A DNA stretch of 64,000 nt from Sediminicola sp037203765 (GCF_037203765.1 NZ_JBBCAS010000003.1:348939-412938); one strand, 5' to 3'. Numbered from the stretch's first letter, positions 7,655 through 16,390 are shown. Numbers and translations: made by a program. Notes: generated by a model from the sequence alone, not told the origin.

Positions 7655-8347
7655 TTAAAAGTTTTTGAGCATGTTCTCCAATCGTGGGCGTTTGTGTCTG
7701 CTGATAGGCAATTCCATGCCATGGACCTCTACCATTTTACTATTGAATCGTTCAATTTTTTCCAAGTTGACGATATAGGATTTGTGGATGCGCAGAAACT
7801 TGCCCTCAGGTAATTTTTTCTCAAACGCTTTCATGGTGGAGAGTACAATGACATTGCCACTTTTTGTAATCAATTTTATATAATCTCCCAAGGCCTCTAT
7901 CCATTCGATATCATCTACGAATACCTTTCTTTTTTTGAGATTACTTTTTACAAAGAAAAATTCTTTGTCCTCCTCATCCCCATGGATCAGCTTGTAATTG
8001 TTAAAGGCCCTTTCAACGGATGCGTTGAAACGACTTTGGGTTATTGGCTTTTGTAAATAGTCTGTTACCCCGTATTCAAACGCTTTGAAGGCGTATTCCT
8101 TTTTTCCTGTGATCAGTATTATTTGGGGCTTTTTATTTAGGGATTCCAATAGATCGAAGCCATTGATGATCGGCATTTCTATATCCAGGAAGATCAGATC
8201 TACCTCTAGTTCTTTAATTCCCTTGCTGGCTTCCATGGCATTGGCATATTCTGCTATAAGAGCAAGATGGGGATGGTTTTTAATTAATTTTGCCACAGCC
8301 AAACGCTGCATGGTAGAATCGTCAATAATGATACTTTTTAGTTGCAT
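7655..8347 (-). CDS. LytTR-family response regulator
   Basis: A 230-residue two-domain transcription regulator. An N-terminal receiver domain (residues 1-120) has the phosphoacceptor D55 in FLDIEMP, the acidic pair near 9-10, the conserved T in LITGKKEYA and K in YLQKPI. The C-terminal LytTR DNA-binding domain (about 130-230) has IEWIEALGDYIKL and FLRIHKSYIVNL. No histidine kinase is adjacent, so it is an orphan; in this phylum partners are usually 7TM/5TM LytS-type kinases coded elsewhere. It converges on the usp gene, 38 bp away. Confidence 0.9.
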   Translation of the reverse strand: MQLKSIIIDDSTMQRLAVAKLIKNHPHLALIAEYANAMEASKGIKELEVDLIFLDIEMPIINGFDLLESLNKKPQIILITGKKEYAFKAFEYGVTDYLQKPITQSRFNASVERAFNNYKLIHGDEEDKEFFFVKSNLKKRKVFVDDIEWIEALGDYIKLITKSGNVIVLSTMKAFEKKLPEGKFLRIHKSYIVNLEKIERFNSKMVEVHGMELPISRHKRPRLENMLKNF

Positions 8348-8536
8348 AGCACTGGTTTTAAGAAGTATCTCCAGAACTTTCCCTAAGTGGCAACAGATGG
8401 TCTTAACGGGGCGTAATAAGTTAGTAAGCGGTAAATGTCATTTAAAGACCAGTTTAACGGGGGATTTTCATTTGTTGTTTTTGATTAAGGTGAATGTTGG
8501 TTAGATACTTTGAGTTGATTAATACATTATTTCCAT

Positions 8537-8579
8537 CTAAAATATACGAAATAAATCACTGGGATACTGATACAAATCA
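8537..8579 (-). promoter_or_regulatory. TGA-N6-TCA box and weak -7 element upstream of the LytTR gene
   Basis: The box TGATACAAATCA at 8568-8579 has flanks extending it to ACTGAT-N4-ATCAGT. At the regional distance of 29.5 bp the minus strand has TATTTTAG (8544 to 8537), one base off TAnnTTTG. The start would leave a leader of about 185 nt before the regulator gene, longer than for the other boxed genes, so this is the weakest assignment. The 350-bp gap 8348-8697 shows nothing else apart from the hairpin near 8650. Confidence 0.5.
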
Positions 8580-8649
8580 GTTTTAATAAATAAAATGGTT
8601 TCAATTAATTGGTTGAATATGAATTTTTTAGGAGAATTGTAAGGTGCCG

Positions 8650-8675
8650 CGCCTTTCTTCTATTAAAGAAAGGGC
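8650..8675 (-). terminator. Possible hairpin at the end of the rtcB operon
   Basis: CCTTTCTT and AAGAAAGG form an 8-bp stem with a 6-nt loop about 25-45 bp beyond the rtcB stop. On the minus strand no clear T-run follows, so it may be an RNA-stabilising hairpin and not a terminator. Confidence 0.35.
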
Positions 8676-8697
8676 AATGGTTTTTAACTTTACAGCT

Positions 8698-10146
8698 TTA
8701 GCCTTTCACAACCGCTACAGGTTTTATTTTGGCTACTTTCTTCACTATGCCGGAGGCACAGACCGTATCTACGACCAAATTTACGTCCTTATAGGCTAAT
8801 GGGGCTTCCTCAGCAATGCCTTTGAAGGAACCGGCCTGAACGAAAATGCCCCTATCTTTGAGTTGTTCCTTGAGAACGGGAGCGTTGACCTGCTTTTTGG
8901 CAGCGGTTCTGGACAAACGCCTACCCGCACCATGGCAACAGGAACCAAAGGTAAGTTCGTGGCTTTTGGAGGTTCCAATGAGCACATAGGAGCTGGTTCC
9001 CATGCTACCGGGTATAATCACCGGTTGTCCCAAATCATTATAACTTTTTGGCAATTCGCTAAATCCTGGGCCAAATGCCCTTGTTGCTCCTTTTCGGTGC
9101 ACGATGACCTTTTGTTTTATACCATTTATCTCATGCGTTTCAATTTTTGCCATATTATGTGCAACGTCATACATGAGGTCCAATGTACCCTGTTTGTCCC
9201 CAAATACATTTTTCCAAGCCTTTCTTGCTTCCCAGGTAATAATCTGCCGGTTGCACCAGGCATAATTGGCGGCAGCGCACATGGCCTTATAATAATTTTG
9301 TCCTTCCAAAGAATCAAATGGAACGCAGCTCAATTCGCGGTCCGGAACTTTAATGTCATACTTTTCCATAGCGTTCATCATGATCTTGATATAATCTGTC
9401 GCAATCTGATGTCCAAGCCCCCTTGAACCGGTATGGATCAAAATCACAAGATGCCCTTTTTTAATATTAAAAGCCTCTGCAATTTCATCCTCATAGATTT
9501 CTTCCACATAATCAACTTCTACAAAATGATTTCCGGAGCCTATGGTGCCCAATTGATCCAGGCCTCTCCTTTTTGCCATTTCCGATACCTTGGAAGCATC
9601 TGCATCGGCCAATCGGCCATTGCTTTCCATAAAGGAAAGGTCCTCCAATTCCCCATAGCCTTGGTCAATGGCCCATTCTGCTCCTTGTTCCAATACTTCA
9701 TCCATTTCTTTTGGTGATAACATTAAAAAACCTCCTTTGCCCATTCCCGAGGGAATTTGGGCGTACATTTCCTTGGACAGTTCCTCAATTTTATCCTTTA
9801 CTTCATCCAAAACTATAGCAGAGGTAAGCAATCTGACACCACAATTGATGTCATAACCTATTCCTCCAGGAGAAATGGCTCCTGATGGATGAATTGTGGC
9901 AGCGACCCCACCAATGGGAAAACCATATCCTTCATGTACATCGGGCATAACCCAAGAAGCTCCTTGGATTCCGGGGAGGTTGGCCACATTGACCAACTGT
10001 ACCAACGATCTATCACCAATGATATCGTCCAAGATGGCCTCTTTTGCCAAAATGCGTGCTGGGACCCTCATATTCTTATGGAAGGTTTTTGGGATCTCCC
10101 ATAAATAGTCCGCCTTTCTGCTCAGGTTGTGTTTTCCAATTTTCAT
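8698..10146 (-). CDS. rtcB: RNA-splicing ligase RtcB
   Basis: A 482-residue GTP- and Mn-dependent ligase that joins RNA 2',3'-cyclic phosphate or 3'-phosphate ends to 5'-OH ends. Metal-binding residues appear in GYDINCGVRL (D99, C102) and GSGNHFVEV; the histidine that takes GMP is in CCHGAGRRLSR (about residue 405). Length is typical. The start ATG overlaps the archease stop (ATGA), so the ligase and its activator are translated as a pair. It is the last gene of a leftward operon after the release-factor-like, methyltransferase and archease genes. Confidence 0.95.
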   Translation of the reverse strand: MKIGKHNLSRKADYLWEIPKTFHKNMRVPARILAKEAILDDIIGDRSLVQLVNVANLPGIQGASWVMPDVHEGYGFPIGGVAATIHPSGAISPGGIGYDINCGVRLLTSAIVLDEVKDKIEELSKEMYAQIPSGMGKGGFLMLSPKEMDEVLEQGAEWAIDQGYGELEDLSFMESNGRLADADASKVSEMAKRRGLDQLGTIGSGNHFVEVDYVEEIYEDEIAEAFNIKKGHLVILIHTGSRGLGHQIATDYIKIMMNAMEKYDIKVPDRELSCVPFDSLEGQNYYKAMCAAANYAWCNRQIITWEARKAWKNVFGDKQGTLDLMYDVAHNMAKIETHEINGIKQKVIVHRKGATRAFGPGFSELPKSYNDLGQPVIIPGSMGTSSYVLIGTSKSHELTFGSCCHGAGRRLSRTAAKKQVNAPVLKEQLKDRGIFVQAGSFKGIAEEAPLAYKDVNLVVDTVCASGIVKKVAKIKPVAVVKG

Positions 10147-10556
10147 ATGTCAAATATTATAAAGGTTTCCCATTGGTCATTATTGTTTTTTATGAGGAGT
10201 GCCTCATGATAGGTAACCGCCTTGATTTCTTCATCTAGACTGTCAATATGTTTTCCAAATAGGGTCACCTTCAATTTGTTGTCTTGTAGTTCTTGTATTT
10301 CTAACCGACAATAGACCGCCTTTTCTGCATAGGAATGTGCTAATACCTCTGATAGAAAATCTATCAATAAACACGTATTGTCCTTAGATTCAATTTCAAT
10401 GGTGGATTCCAAATCGAAATTTGACTCATCCTTACACAGTCCTTCCTTCAATATTTCAGCCATACCCAGTAATGCTGCTTCGTATATTTTGACCAGGGTG
10501 GGGGCTTCTACCCTCATCCTAATATCTGCGGTATGGGGATGAAATTCGAACATCAT
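10143..10556 (-). CDS. Archease, RtcB activator
   Basis: A 137-residue archease, the cofactor that speeds guanylation of RtcB and allows repeated turnover. The N-terminus FEFHPHTADIRMRV is the archease signature with its metal-binding acidic residue, and the C-terminal KAVTYHEALLI is also diagnostic. It overlaps both neighbours by 4 nt (methyltransferase upstream, rtcB downstream), so the three genes are translationally coupled. Confidence 0.92.
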   Translation of the reverse strand: MMFEFHPHTADIRMRVEAPTLVKIYEAALLGMAEILKEGLCKDESNFDLESTIEIESKDNTCLLIDFLSEVLAHSYAEKAVYCRLEIQELQDNKLKVTLFGKHIDSLDEEIKAVTYHEALLIKNNNDQWETFIIFDI

Positions 10557-11191
10557 TTTTTATCGGCCTTGATCACTACGAATGAGCCTTCGCCATGTCC
10601 TTTTTTTGGTTGTTGTACTTCCTGTATGGATTCCAGTTCCCCAAAAAGGGTCTGGTTGTATTCCAGATTCCTGAATCCCGTTGTTTTTAAGGTTTTGGTG
10701 AGATGGTCCACAGTATAGTAGTTGGCATATCTGAAAAAAGTACTGCGATGTCTTTTATTTTCATATTGTTGTGCTATGCTTCTATCCTTATCCAAAAAAC
10801 CCACAATAAGGGAACCTTTGGGTTTCAGTACCCTATAGGCCTCTGTAAAGGCGTGTTTTAGATTCTTCAAGTGACAAACGGTTACGAAGAGTACAAAATC
10901 GAACTGAAGATCTCCATAAGGTAATTTTTCGGCCACACCGGGCATGATCTCAATACCTTTTTTTATGGCTTTTGCAGCCATGGAGGATGAGGGTTCAATT
11001 CCTTCTTTTATTCCAAGGGGTAGGGCAAATTGACCGGTGCCAACCCCCACCTCAATACCGCGGATATTCTCTGGCAATTTTGCCATATGTTCTTTTAAGG
11101 CTTCCAATTCAGATAGATAGGCCTTTTCATATTTTAGATACCAAGCTTCATAGGAAGCTACATTTTCGTCAAATACTGCTATATGTTTCAT
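10553..11191 (-). CDS. Class I SAM-dependent methyltransferase
   Basis: A 212-residue methyltransferase (Methyltransf_11 type). Motif I is GIEVGVGTGQFALPLG (about residues 45-60), the acidic end of strand 2 lies in GIEPSS, motif II is FDFVLFVTVCHL, and post-motif is VLKPKGSLIVGFLDKD. The start at 11191 (MKHIAVFDENVASYEAWY) is chosen because the 21 upstream codons lack similarity to the family and would overlap the upstream gene. The substrate is not evident. Coupling with archease and RtcB suggests an RNA or translation-linked role, but small-molecule methylation is possible. Confidence 0.8.
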   Translation of the reverse strand: MKHIAVFDENVASYEAWYLKYEKAYLSELEALKEHMAKLPENIRGIEVGVGTGQFALPLGIKEGIEPSSSMAAKAIKKGIEIMPGVAEKLPYGDLQFDFVLFVTVCHLKNLKHAFTEAYRVLKPKGSLIVGFLDKDRSIAQQYENKRHRSTFFRYANYYTVDHLTKTLKTTGFRNLEYNQTLFGELESIQEVQQPKKGHGEGSFVVIKADKK

Positions 11192-11234
11192 GATGGTAGC
11201 ATTTATAGTTAAAGAGGTAACACCCCATAAATTA

Positions 11235-12404
11235 TCAGTACCGGTACAGGGCATTGAAGTCGGCTCCCTTTACGGGCATTTGATCGGGGTCCATTAGATA
11301 AACATTGCCCTGTTGTTTTAATGTTTTGAGAGCGGTCATATACGATAGGGAAACGTTGTTCACTTTCTTAGTGTCGTTTAGGGTCACATGTCCCGTTTCC
11401 TTGTTGTAGGAACCGAAGAGGTCCAATTTGTCCGAAAGGAAGAGCGTATCTATTTTTCCTTGCCAGGCTGCCGGTATAATTTCCTTTACTTCATAGGAGG
11501 TTTTATGGGTGTTGTACAGTTCTTTGAACTGTTTTATTTTGGATTTCTTTTTATTTTGAAAATAGTCGGACACAAGGCTCCAAGAGGCCAAATGCAATTC
11601 ATTTTTATCTCTGTACTGCGAATCCCCCGAAATGTGTTTGTCATATAGATTCGCATACGTATTGGCTTCCTTGTAGATAGGGTATAGGCTATCCACACAG
11701 GCTAGCACCAAGGGACTGTTTTGTCCGTTGATCACTTGATTTACGCCTTTGTCTACCGCCCTGAAGAAGGCAAACAGCTCTTTTTTGTCATCATCCTTAC
11801 CATCGCCATGACCGTGAAAAATTCCAGCCCCATGGGGGGCATGTCCACTTCTGAACTGCATCAGCTTGGGTTTATAATCAAAGCCGACAGCTTTTTCCAG
11901 TTGGTCCGGCGCAAAATCAGCAATATAAAGATCCTTTAGGCCATATTTTGAGGCTTCATAAAGCTTAATATAGTCCTGACTGATCTCCAGTAGGTGGTAC
12001 AAGTTCTGATCGTAATAAAGCGGTAGCAAGGGACTCAAATAAAAGTGGTTGGCCACGTAGGTCTTGGTTTCAAAGGCAATCGGAAAAAGGTATTGTTGAA
12101 GACCTTCATCATCCAGAAATAAAGCGAGGCCATCAGCGGGGTTCCTCCAAAGACTTACATCTCCCAATAGGTTTTCAATGGGTTTTAAGTACGCTTTGAT
12201 TTCCTTTTCCTGCAGGTTATAGGATTCCAGGGCCTGGTGTACCTCCTTGATACAATTTTTTAATCGAGCTTGTGCCATATGCTCATTCTGCTCTTTGCCT
12301 TTTTTGTCCATGGGTATGTATATGGAGACCGAGTGTAATGAACGTCTGTCTGCCAGGGCCTCAAATTGCTCGTAGTTGAGCGGGTGGTTTTCCGGGGTGT
12401 ACAT
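11235..12404 (-). CDS. Archaeo-eukaryotic release factor-like protein (baeRF type)
   Basis: A 389-residue cytosolic protein that I assign to the bacterial archaeo-eukaryotic release-factor-like families (eRF1/Pelota-related, possibly family 7). Support: N-terminal LHSVSIYIPMDKKGKEQNEHMAQARLKN, a central FYLSPLLPLYYDQNLYHLLEISQDYIKLYEA followed by a histidine/glycine-rich loop (HAPHGAGIFHGHGDGKDDDKK), and a C-terminal eRF1 domain-3-like part with a conserved glycine before SYNKETGHV. Such proteins are proposed to act on stalled ribosomes. It is the first gene of the operon, 43 bp before the methyltransferase, and starts about 15 nt from the predicted transcript start. Confidence 0.72.
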   Translation of the reverse strand: MYTPENHPLNYEQFEALADRRSLHSVSIYIPMDKKGKEQNEHMAQARLKNCIKEVHQALESYNLQEKEIKAYLKPIENLLGDVSLWRNPADGLALFLDDEGLQQYLFPIAFETKTYVANHFYLSPLLPLYYDQNLYHLLEISQDYIKLYEASKYGLKDLYIADFAPDQLEKAVGFDYKPKLMQFRSGHAPHGAGIFHGHGDGKDDDKKELFAFFRAVDKGVNQVINGQNSPLVLACVDSLYPIYKEANTYANLYDKHISGDSQYRDKNELHLASWSLVSDYFQNKKKSKIKQFKELYNTHKTSYEVKEIIPAAWQGKIDTLFLSDKLDLFGSYNKETGHVTLNDTKKVNNVSLSYMTALKTLKQQGNVYLMDPDQMPVKGADFNALYRY

Positions 12405-12423
12405 AGCTTGTTGTTTTAGTTCC

Positions 12424-12466
12424 TCAAATTAGGCACTAACATCATCAATTACTATGATGTACATCA
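12424..12466 (-). promoter_or_regulatory. TGA-N6-TCA box plus -7 element for the baeRF-rtcB operon
   Basis: The perfect palindrome TGATGTACATCA is at 12455-12466. The minus-strand -7 TAATTTGA starts at 12431, 29.5 bp from the centre. The divergent usp array has its own box 77 bp to the right. Confidence 0.75.
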
Positions 12467-12542
12467 GCCCAATCAATTAGTTTTCAAATTCCTTTGGTCC
12501 GGGTTTTCATATTTCCGCTATTGGGTATGTATTGATGGCAAC

Positions 12543-12585
12543 TGATATTTATCATTGTTTGCCCTTGGGGGTAGGAGTACTTTTA
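12543..12585 (+). promoter_or_regulatory. TGA-N6-TCA box plus -7 element for the four-gene usp array
   Basis: The box TGATATTTATCA is at 12543-12554 and TACTTTTA at 12578-12585, exactly 29.5 bp from the box centre. The predicted start near 12590 is 19 nt before the first usp ATG. Confidence 0.77.
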
Positions 12586-12608
12586 AACTATAGGTTTAAA
12601 CACAAAGG

Positions 12609-13454
12609 ATGAAAACTATACTGATACCCACCGATTTTTCTGCCAATGCGATGAACGCCATTAATTATGCCGTAAAATTTTTCAAGTACCAGCGATGTGA
12701 TATGTTCTTTATGCATGCCTATGCCGATGAGGTCTATGCGACATCCTCGGAAATGTCCACCTCCGAGTTTGGGGACTTTAAAGAAGAAATAGAGCAACGG
12801 GTAGACGGGGCCTTGGAGAAGTTGTTGGTGGATCTCAAAGAAATTTCACCTAATCCGAGACACCAGTACAAAACTTTGTCAGTATTTGGTTCTTTGATAG
12901 ATTCGGCCAATGATTTTGTTGAGGAAATGAATATAGATATAGTGGTCATGGGCACCAAAGGAGAGACCAACGACCAGAAGCTTACCTTTGGATCGCACAC
13001 CTTACAGGTTTTAAAATATGTTCAGTGCCCTGTTCTTGCCATCCCTGCTGACTACGAATATAAAAAGCCCAAGAAAATACTTTTTCCAACGGATTATATG
13101 GTCCCTTATAAGAGAAGGGAACTCAAGCTGTTGCGTGACCTTGCTTGTTCCTACAGGTCGGAGATCCATTTCTTGTACCTGTCCAAGTTTGAAAAACTGG
13201 CAAGAAGGCAAGACGACAACAAAAGGTTTTTGGAAGGTTCCTTGCAAGAACTGAATCTCATCTTTGAAATTGTGGATAGTGAGGAGCGAACAGATACCAT
13301 CAAGCGATATATAGAGATAAACGATATTCAATTATTGGTCATGGTGAATTCCAGACATTCTTTTTTGGAAAGTATGCTCTACCAATCCACCATAGATCAA
13401 TTGGGGCTGGCCATTAAGGTCCCGTTTCTTGTAATGCAAAATTTGGTCAGATAA
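12609..13454 (+). CDS. Universal stress protein, tandem UspA (second domain degenerate)
   Basis: A 281-residue cytosolic tandem UspA protein, first of four collinear paralogues. Domain 1 begins MKTILIPTDFSANAMNAINYA and carries a variant nucleotide loop (GTKGETNDQKLTFGSHT) in which the first half keeps G-2x-G. Domain 2 (from about residue 150, KKILFPTDYMVPYKRREL) lacks the glycine loop and instead has the array's conserved ending, here HSFLESMLY...VPFLVM. The next gene follows after 12 bp. Of the seven array members its domain 1 loop is the most divergent. Confidence 0.9.
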   Translation: MKTILIPTDFSANAMNAINYAVKFFKYQRCDMFFMHAYADEVYATSSEMSTSEFGDFKEEIEQRVDGALEKLLVDLKEISPNPRHQYKTLSVFGSLIDSANDFVEEMNIDIVVMGTKGETNDQKLTFGSHTLQVLKYVQCPVLAIPADYEYKKPKKILFPTDYMVPYKRRELKLLRDLACSYRSEIHFLYLSKFEKLARRQDDNKRFLEGSLQELNLIFEIVDSEERTDTIKRYIEINDIQLLVMVNSRHSFLESMLYQSTIDQLGLAIKVPFLVMQNLVR

Positions 13455-13466
13455 AAAAGGTCTCCT

Positions 13467-14321
13467 ATGAAACGAATCCTATTGCCAACAGATTTTTCGA
13501 AAAACGCATGGAATGCCATTTCCTATACCTTGGCATTCTTTAAAAATGAAAATTGTACTTTTTATATCCTTCATACCTATACACCATCATTTTATAGGGT
13601 GGATTATATGCTTGGAGGGCCTACTTTCAGTGCCATTGCAGATGCCAGGGTAGAGGAATCGGTCAAAGGACTGGAAAAAACCCTACGGGACATTCAAAAA
13701 AAGTACGCCAATCCCAAACATCAATTTGAAACCCTTTCGGCATTTAATATTTTGACTGATGAGATTAATGAGGTGGTGGAAAATAAGGAAATAGACCTTA
13801 TCGTGATGGGTACCCAGGGAGCCACCGGTGCCAAGGATTTATTCATTGGAACCAATACCATCCACGTAATTCGGAAGGCTCAAATTCCCGTGTTGGCCAT
13901 CCCCGCCGATTATAAATTCAAGGAAATCCAAAAAATTGTATTTGCTACAGATTATTGGGCCAAATACAAGAAGGAGGAAATAGCCCCCTTGATTTCCTTG
14001 ACCAAGATACATAAGGCCAAACTTATAGTGCTACATGTGATGGAGGAAATGGGACTTTGGGAGAAGCAGGAAGAAAACAAACAGGTCCTGAAAGACTATT
14101 TGGGGGATCTTTCGCATTCCTTTGATCAAATGAGCAGTAAACACGTGGCAGACGCCATTCAGGAATATATGGAAAACAACCAGTTGGATCTTTTGGCTAT
14201 GCAAAACAGAAAACATCACTTTTGGGAACGTTTGCTGATGCGCCAAAATGTAAGTGCCATTGGTTTTCATCTCAAGGTGCCCTTTCTGGTCCTCCGGGAC
14301 ACGGGAAAGTCCATTAAATAA
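13467..14321 (+). CDS. Universal stress protein, tandem UspA (second domain degenerate)
   Basis: A 284-residue tandem Usp. Domain 1 starts MKRILLPTDFSKNAWNAISY and has an intact ATP loop GTQGATGAKDLFIGTNT (G-2x-G-9x-G-T). Domain 2 (KIVFATDYWAKYKKEEI onwards) has no glycine loop and ends HHFWERLLM...FHLKVPFLVL. It lies 12 bp after the previous usp and 6 bp before the next, so it is within one transcript. The pattern of one ATP-type and one degenerate domain suggests an internal sensing or dimer arrangement; this is inference. Confidence 0.92.
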   Translation: MKRILLPTDFSKNAWNAISYTLAFFKNENCTFYILHTYTPSFYRVDYMLGGPTFSAIADARVEESVKGLEKTLRDIQKKYANPKHQFETLSAFNILTDEINEVVENKEIDLIVMGTQGATGAKDLFIGTNTIHVIRKAQIPVLAIPADYKFKEIQKIVFATDYWAKYKKEEIAPLISLTKIHKAKLIVLHVMEEMGLWEKQEENKQVLKDYLGDLSHSFDQMSSKHVADAIQEYMENNQLDLLAMQNRKHHFWERLLMRQNVSAIGFHLKVPFLVLRDTGKSIK

Positions 14322-14327
14322 TAAATC

Positions 14328-15176
14328 ATGAAGAATATTCTAATTCCAACCGACTTCTCAGACAACGCATGGAATGCAATTTTTTGTGTGTTGAAGCTCT
14401 ATAGGGATGTGGAATGTACATTTTATTTATTGCACACATACGAGGTCAGTGCCTCCCAAATAAAGGGAGCACGGGATTCTCAAAAGGCCGGTAAGCTTTA
14501 TGAAGTCCTGGCCATGGAATCCGAAAAGGGATTAATGGAAACCCAGACCTATTTGGAAAGGAACCATAAAAACCCAAAACACACCTTTATGACCTTATCC
14601 AAACCGGATCATCTTGTGGGGGCCATCAAGGACATACTTCAAGAAAAGTCTATCAAGTTGGTAGCTATGGGAACACTGGGTGCCACCGGAGCCAAGGAGG
14701 TTTTTATGGGCAGTAATACGGTCCGTGTAATCAAAGCAATTAGGAACTGTTCCATTTTGGCTGTACCGGAGGAATTTAATTTTCAGCAATTGACCACCAT
14801 TGTTTTTCCCACGGATTATAGCAGGTTTTACTATAGTTTTGAACTCTTGCCATTGGCAGAGCTTGCCATGACTTGGCAGACTGCCGTCCATGTTTTTCAT
14901 GTGGCACTGGAGGTAGAACTCAATAAAGAGCAACGATCTAACCAGGAAATACTCACGGAGCGGCTCAAGGGCGTCAATTTGATCTTTCAGGAAAAGAACA
15001 TCCATGATACGATTACCGAATCTATTGTGGAATTTTCAACAGATTTAAATGCCGATATGGTGGCCCTGATTCATTATCAACATACTTTTTTGGAAAAATT
15101 GACCAGGGAGCCGGTTGTGAAAAAAGTAGGGTTCCATAGTAGGGTACCATTATTGGTGCTCCCGGAATTATCCTAA
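14328..15176 (+). CDS. Universal stress protein, tandem UspA (second domain degenerate)
   Basis: A 282-residue tandem Usp, third of the array. Domain 1 starts MKNILIPTDFSDNAWNAIF and has GTLGATGAKEVFMGSNT. Domain 2 begins TTIVFPTDYSRFYYSFELL and ends HTFLEKLTREPVVKKVGFH...VPLLVL, the clearest form of the conserved degenerate ending also found in the 15227 and 19392 genes. The stop is followed by 50 bp to the next usp, with no terminator visible. Confidence 0.92.
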   Translation: MKNILIPTDFSDNAWNAIFCVLKLYRDVECTFYLLHTYEVSASQIKGARDSQKAGKLYEVLAMESEKGLMETQTYLERNHKNPKHTFMTLSKPDHLVGAIKDILQEKSIKLVAMGTLGATGAKEVFMGSNTVRVIKAIRNCSILAVPEEFNFQQLTTIVFPTDYSRFYYSFELLPLAELAMTWQTAVHVFHVALEVELNKEQRSNQEILTERLKGVNLIFQEKNIHDTITESIVEFSTDLNADMVALIHYQHTFLEKLTREPVVKKVGFHSRVPLLVLPELS

Positions 15177-15226
15177 ATATATAAATGAAGTTGGAACCAA
15201 GAAATAATATATAAAACCATGGTACC

Positions 15227-16078
15227 ATGAAGAAGATATTATTGCCCACAGATTATTCAGACAACGCGCTGAATGCCATTACATATGCGATCCATTTGTT
15301 CGAAAAGGAGGAATGTACCTTTTACATCCTACACGTGGTACAGATAGGTCCATCGGGATACAGCAGTTCCTATAACAAAGGACGGGACACGAGACTGTAC
15401 AAATTGACCATGGAGGAGGCCGAAAGGAGCACAAAAGAACTGAAAGAAACATTGAAAGACCATGAGGGAAATCCAAAGCACAGTTTTGAATACCTCACCA
15501 ATACCGATCCATTAATAAATGCCATAGGCAAGAATGTTATCAATAAGGATATAGACTATATTTTTATGGGGACCAAAGGGGCTTCCGGAGTAAAGTCAAT
15601 TTTTATGGGTAGCAACACGGTAAGCGTGATCAAGAACATTGATTTTTGTCCTTTGGTGGCCGTACCTGAGGAATATCGTTTTGATTCACCCAAAGAAATC
15701 TTGTTCGCCACGGATTTTAAACACGATTATTCTGAATTGGAACTAATTCCATTGAAGGGCATTGCAAAATTGTGGAATTCAACCATAGTGTTGGTGTATT
15801 TTGGACTGACCGGTGAATTGGATGAAAACCAGGCGACCGTAAAGGATTCGTTGAAAAACAAACTAGCCAATTTTTCGGTTAGAATGGACCAAGGTTATGC
15901 GGACTTTTCCGTTGCAACTGCCATCAACGAATATGTTACCGATAATAAGGCCATAGGTCTGGTGGCCATGATGAATAGAAAACATGGTTTTTTTGAAAAA
16001 CTAACGCGGGAGCCCATCATCAAAAGTATGGCATTTAGCACGGAGGTACCTCTGTTTATCTTTCAAAAAATTGAATGA
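15227..16078 (+). CDS. Universal stress protein, tandem UspA (second domain degenerate)
   Basis: A 283-residue tandem Usp, last of the four-gene array. Domain 1: MKKILLPTDYSDNALNAITYA and GTKGASGVKSIFMGSNT (intact nucleotide signature). Domain 2: KEILFATDFKHDYSELEL to HGFFEKLTREPIIKSMAF...VPLFIF. The similarity of its end to that of the preceding gene (KLTREP) points to recent tandem duplication. It converges on the small gene at 16099-16368, with 20 bp between the stops. Confidence 0.92.
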   Translation: MKKILLPTDYSDNALNAITYAIHLFEKEECTFYILHVVQIGPSGYSSSYNKGRDTRLYKLTMEEAERSTKELKETLKDHEGNPKHSFEYLTNTDPLINAIGKNVINKDIDYIFMGTKGASGVKSIFMGSNTVSVIKNIDFCPLVAVPEEYRFDSPKEILFATDFKHDYSELELIPLKGIAKLWNSTIVLVYFGLTGELDENQATVKDSLKNKLANFSVRMDQGYADFSVATAINEYVTDNKAIGLVAMMNRKHGFFEKLTREPIIKSMAFSTEVPLFIFQKIE

Positions 16079-16098
16079 TGAATATGCATACCTGTTGC

Positions 16099-16368
16099 CT
16101 ATGCCACTTCGTAATTGTCGCTTACGTGCTGGTGTACATGTGGGTTTTGTGTTGTAGGGTATTTACATAGGGTAATAGGGTATCCTATCCTCCACAATTC
16201 CTGTTTTACCTGTTGGAAGGTCAATGGGTTGGCATAGAGGAAAAAGATAGTTTTATTTTCCAGGTCTATATCCAATATCCTTACATTGAGGATTCTACTG
16301 AGGTTTCGGGTAATGATTCTTTTGTCCTCATCAGTTTTTAAATGATCTAATTTGGCAATTGCTTTCAT
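16099..16368 (-). CDS. Small HMA-like fold protein lacking the CxxC motif
   Basis: An 89-residue protein. Residues about 20-70 (RNLSRILNVRILDIDLENKTIFFLYANPLTFQQVKQELWRIGYPI) follow the beta-alpha-beta-beta-alpha-beta plan and wording of heavy-metal-associated (CopZ-type) domains, in which I-x-x-V-x-x-(I/V)-x-(I/V)-D and a final (I/L)-x-x-x-G-Y-x are typical. The metal-binding CxxC is absent. The assignment rests on pattern only. The end is histidine-rich (HVHQH), which might bind metal. It is transcribed from a box shared with the divergent ROK kinase. Confidence 0.6.
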   Translation of the reverse strand: MKAIAKLDHLKTDEDKRIITRNLSRILNVRILDIDLENKTIFFLYANPLTFQQVKQELWRIGYPITLCKYPTTQNPHVHQHVSDNYEVA

Positions 16369-16390
16369 GATATATAAATTGGGTTAATTT

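Noticed and set aside
8863..9426. 187-codon plus-strand frame inside rtcB
   Set aside because: It is antisense to a gene with full conserved motifs; its length reflects the codon usage of the opposite strand.
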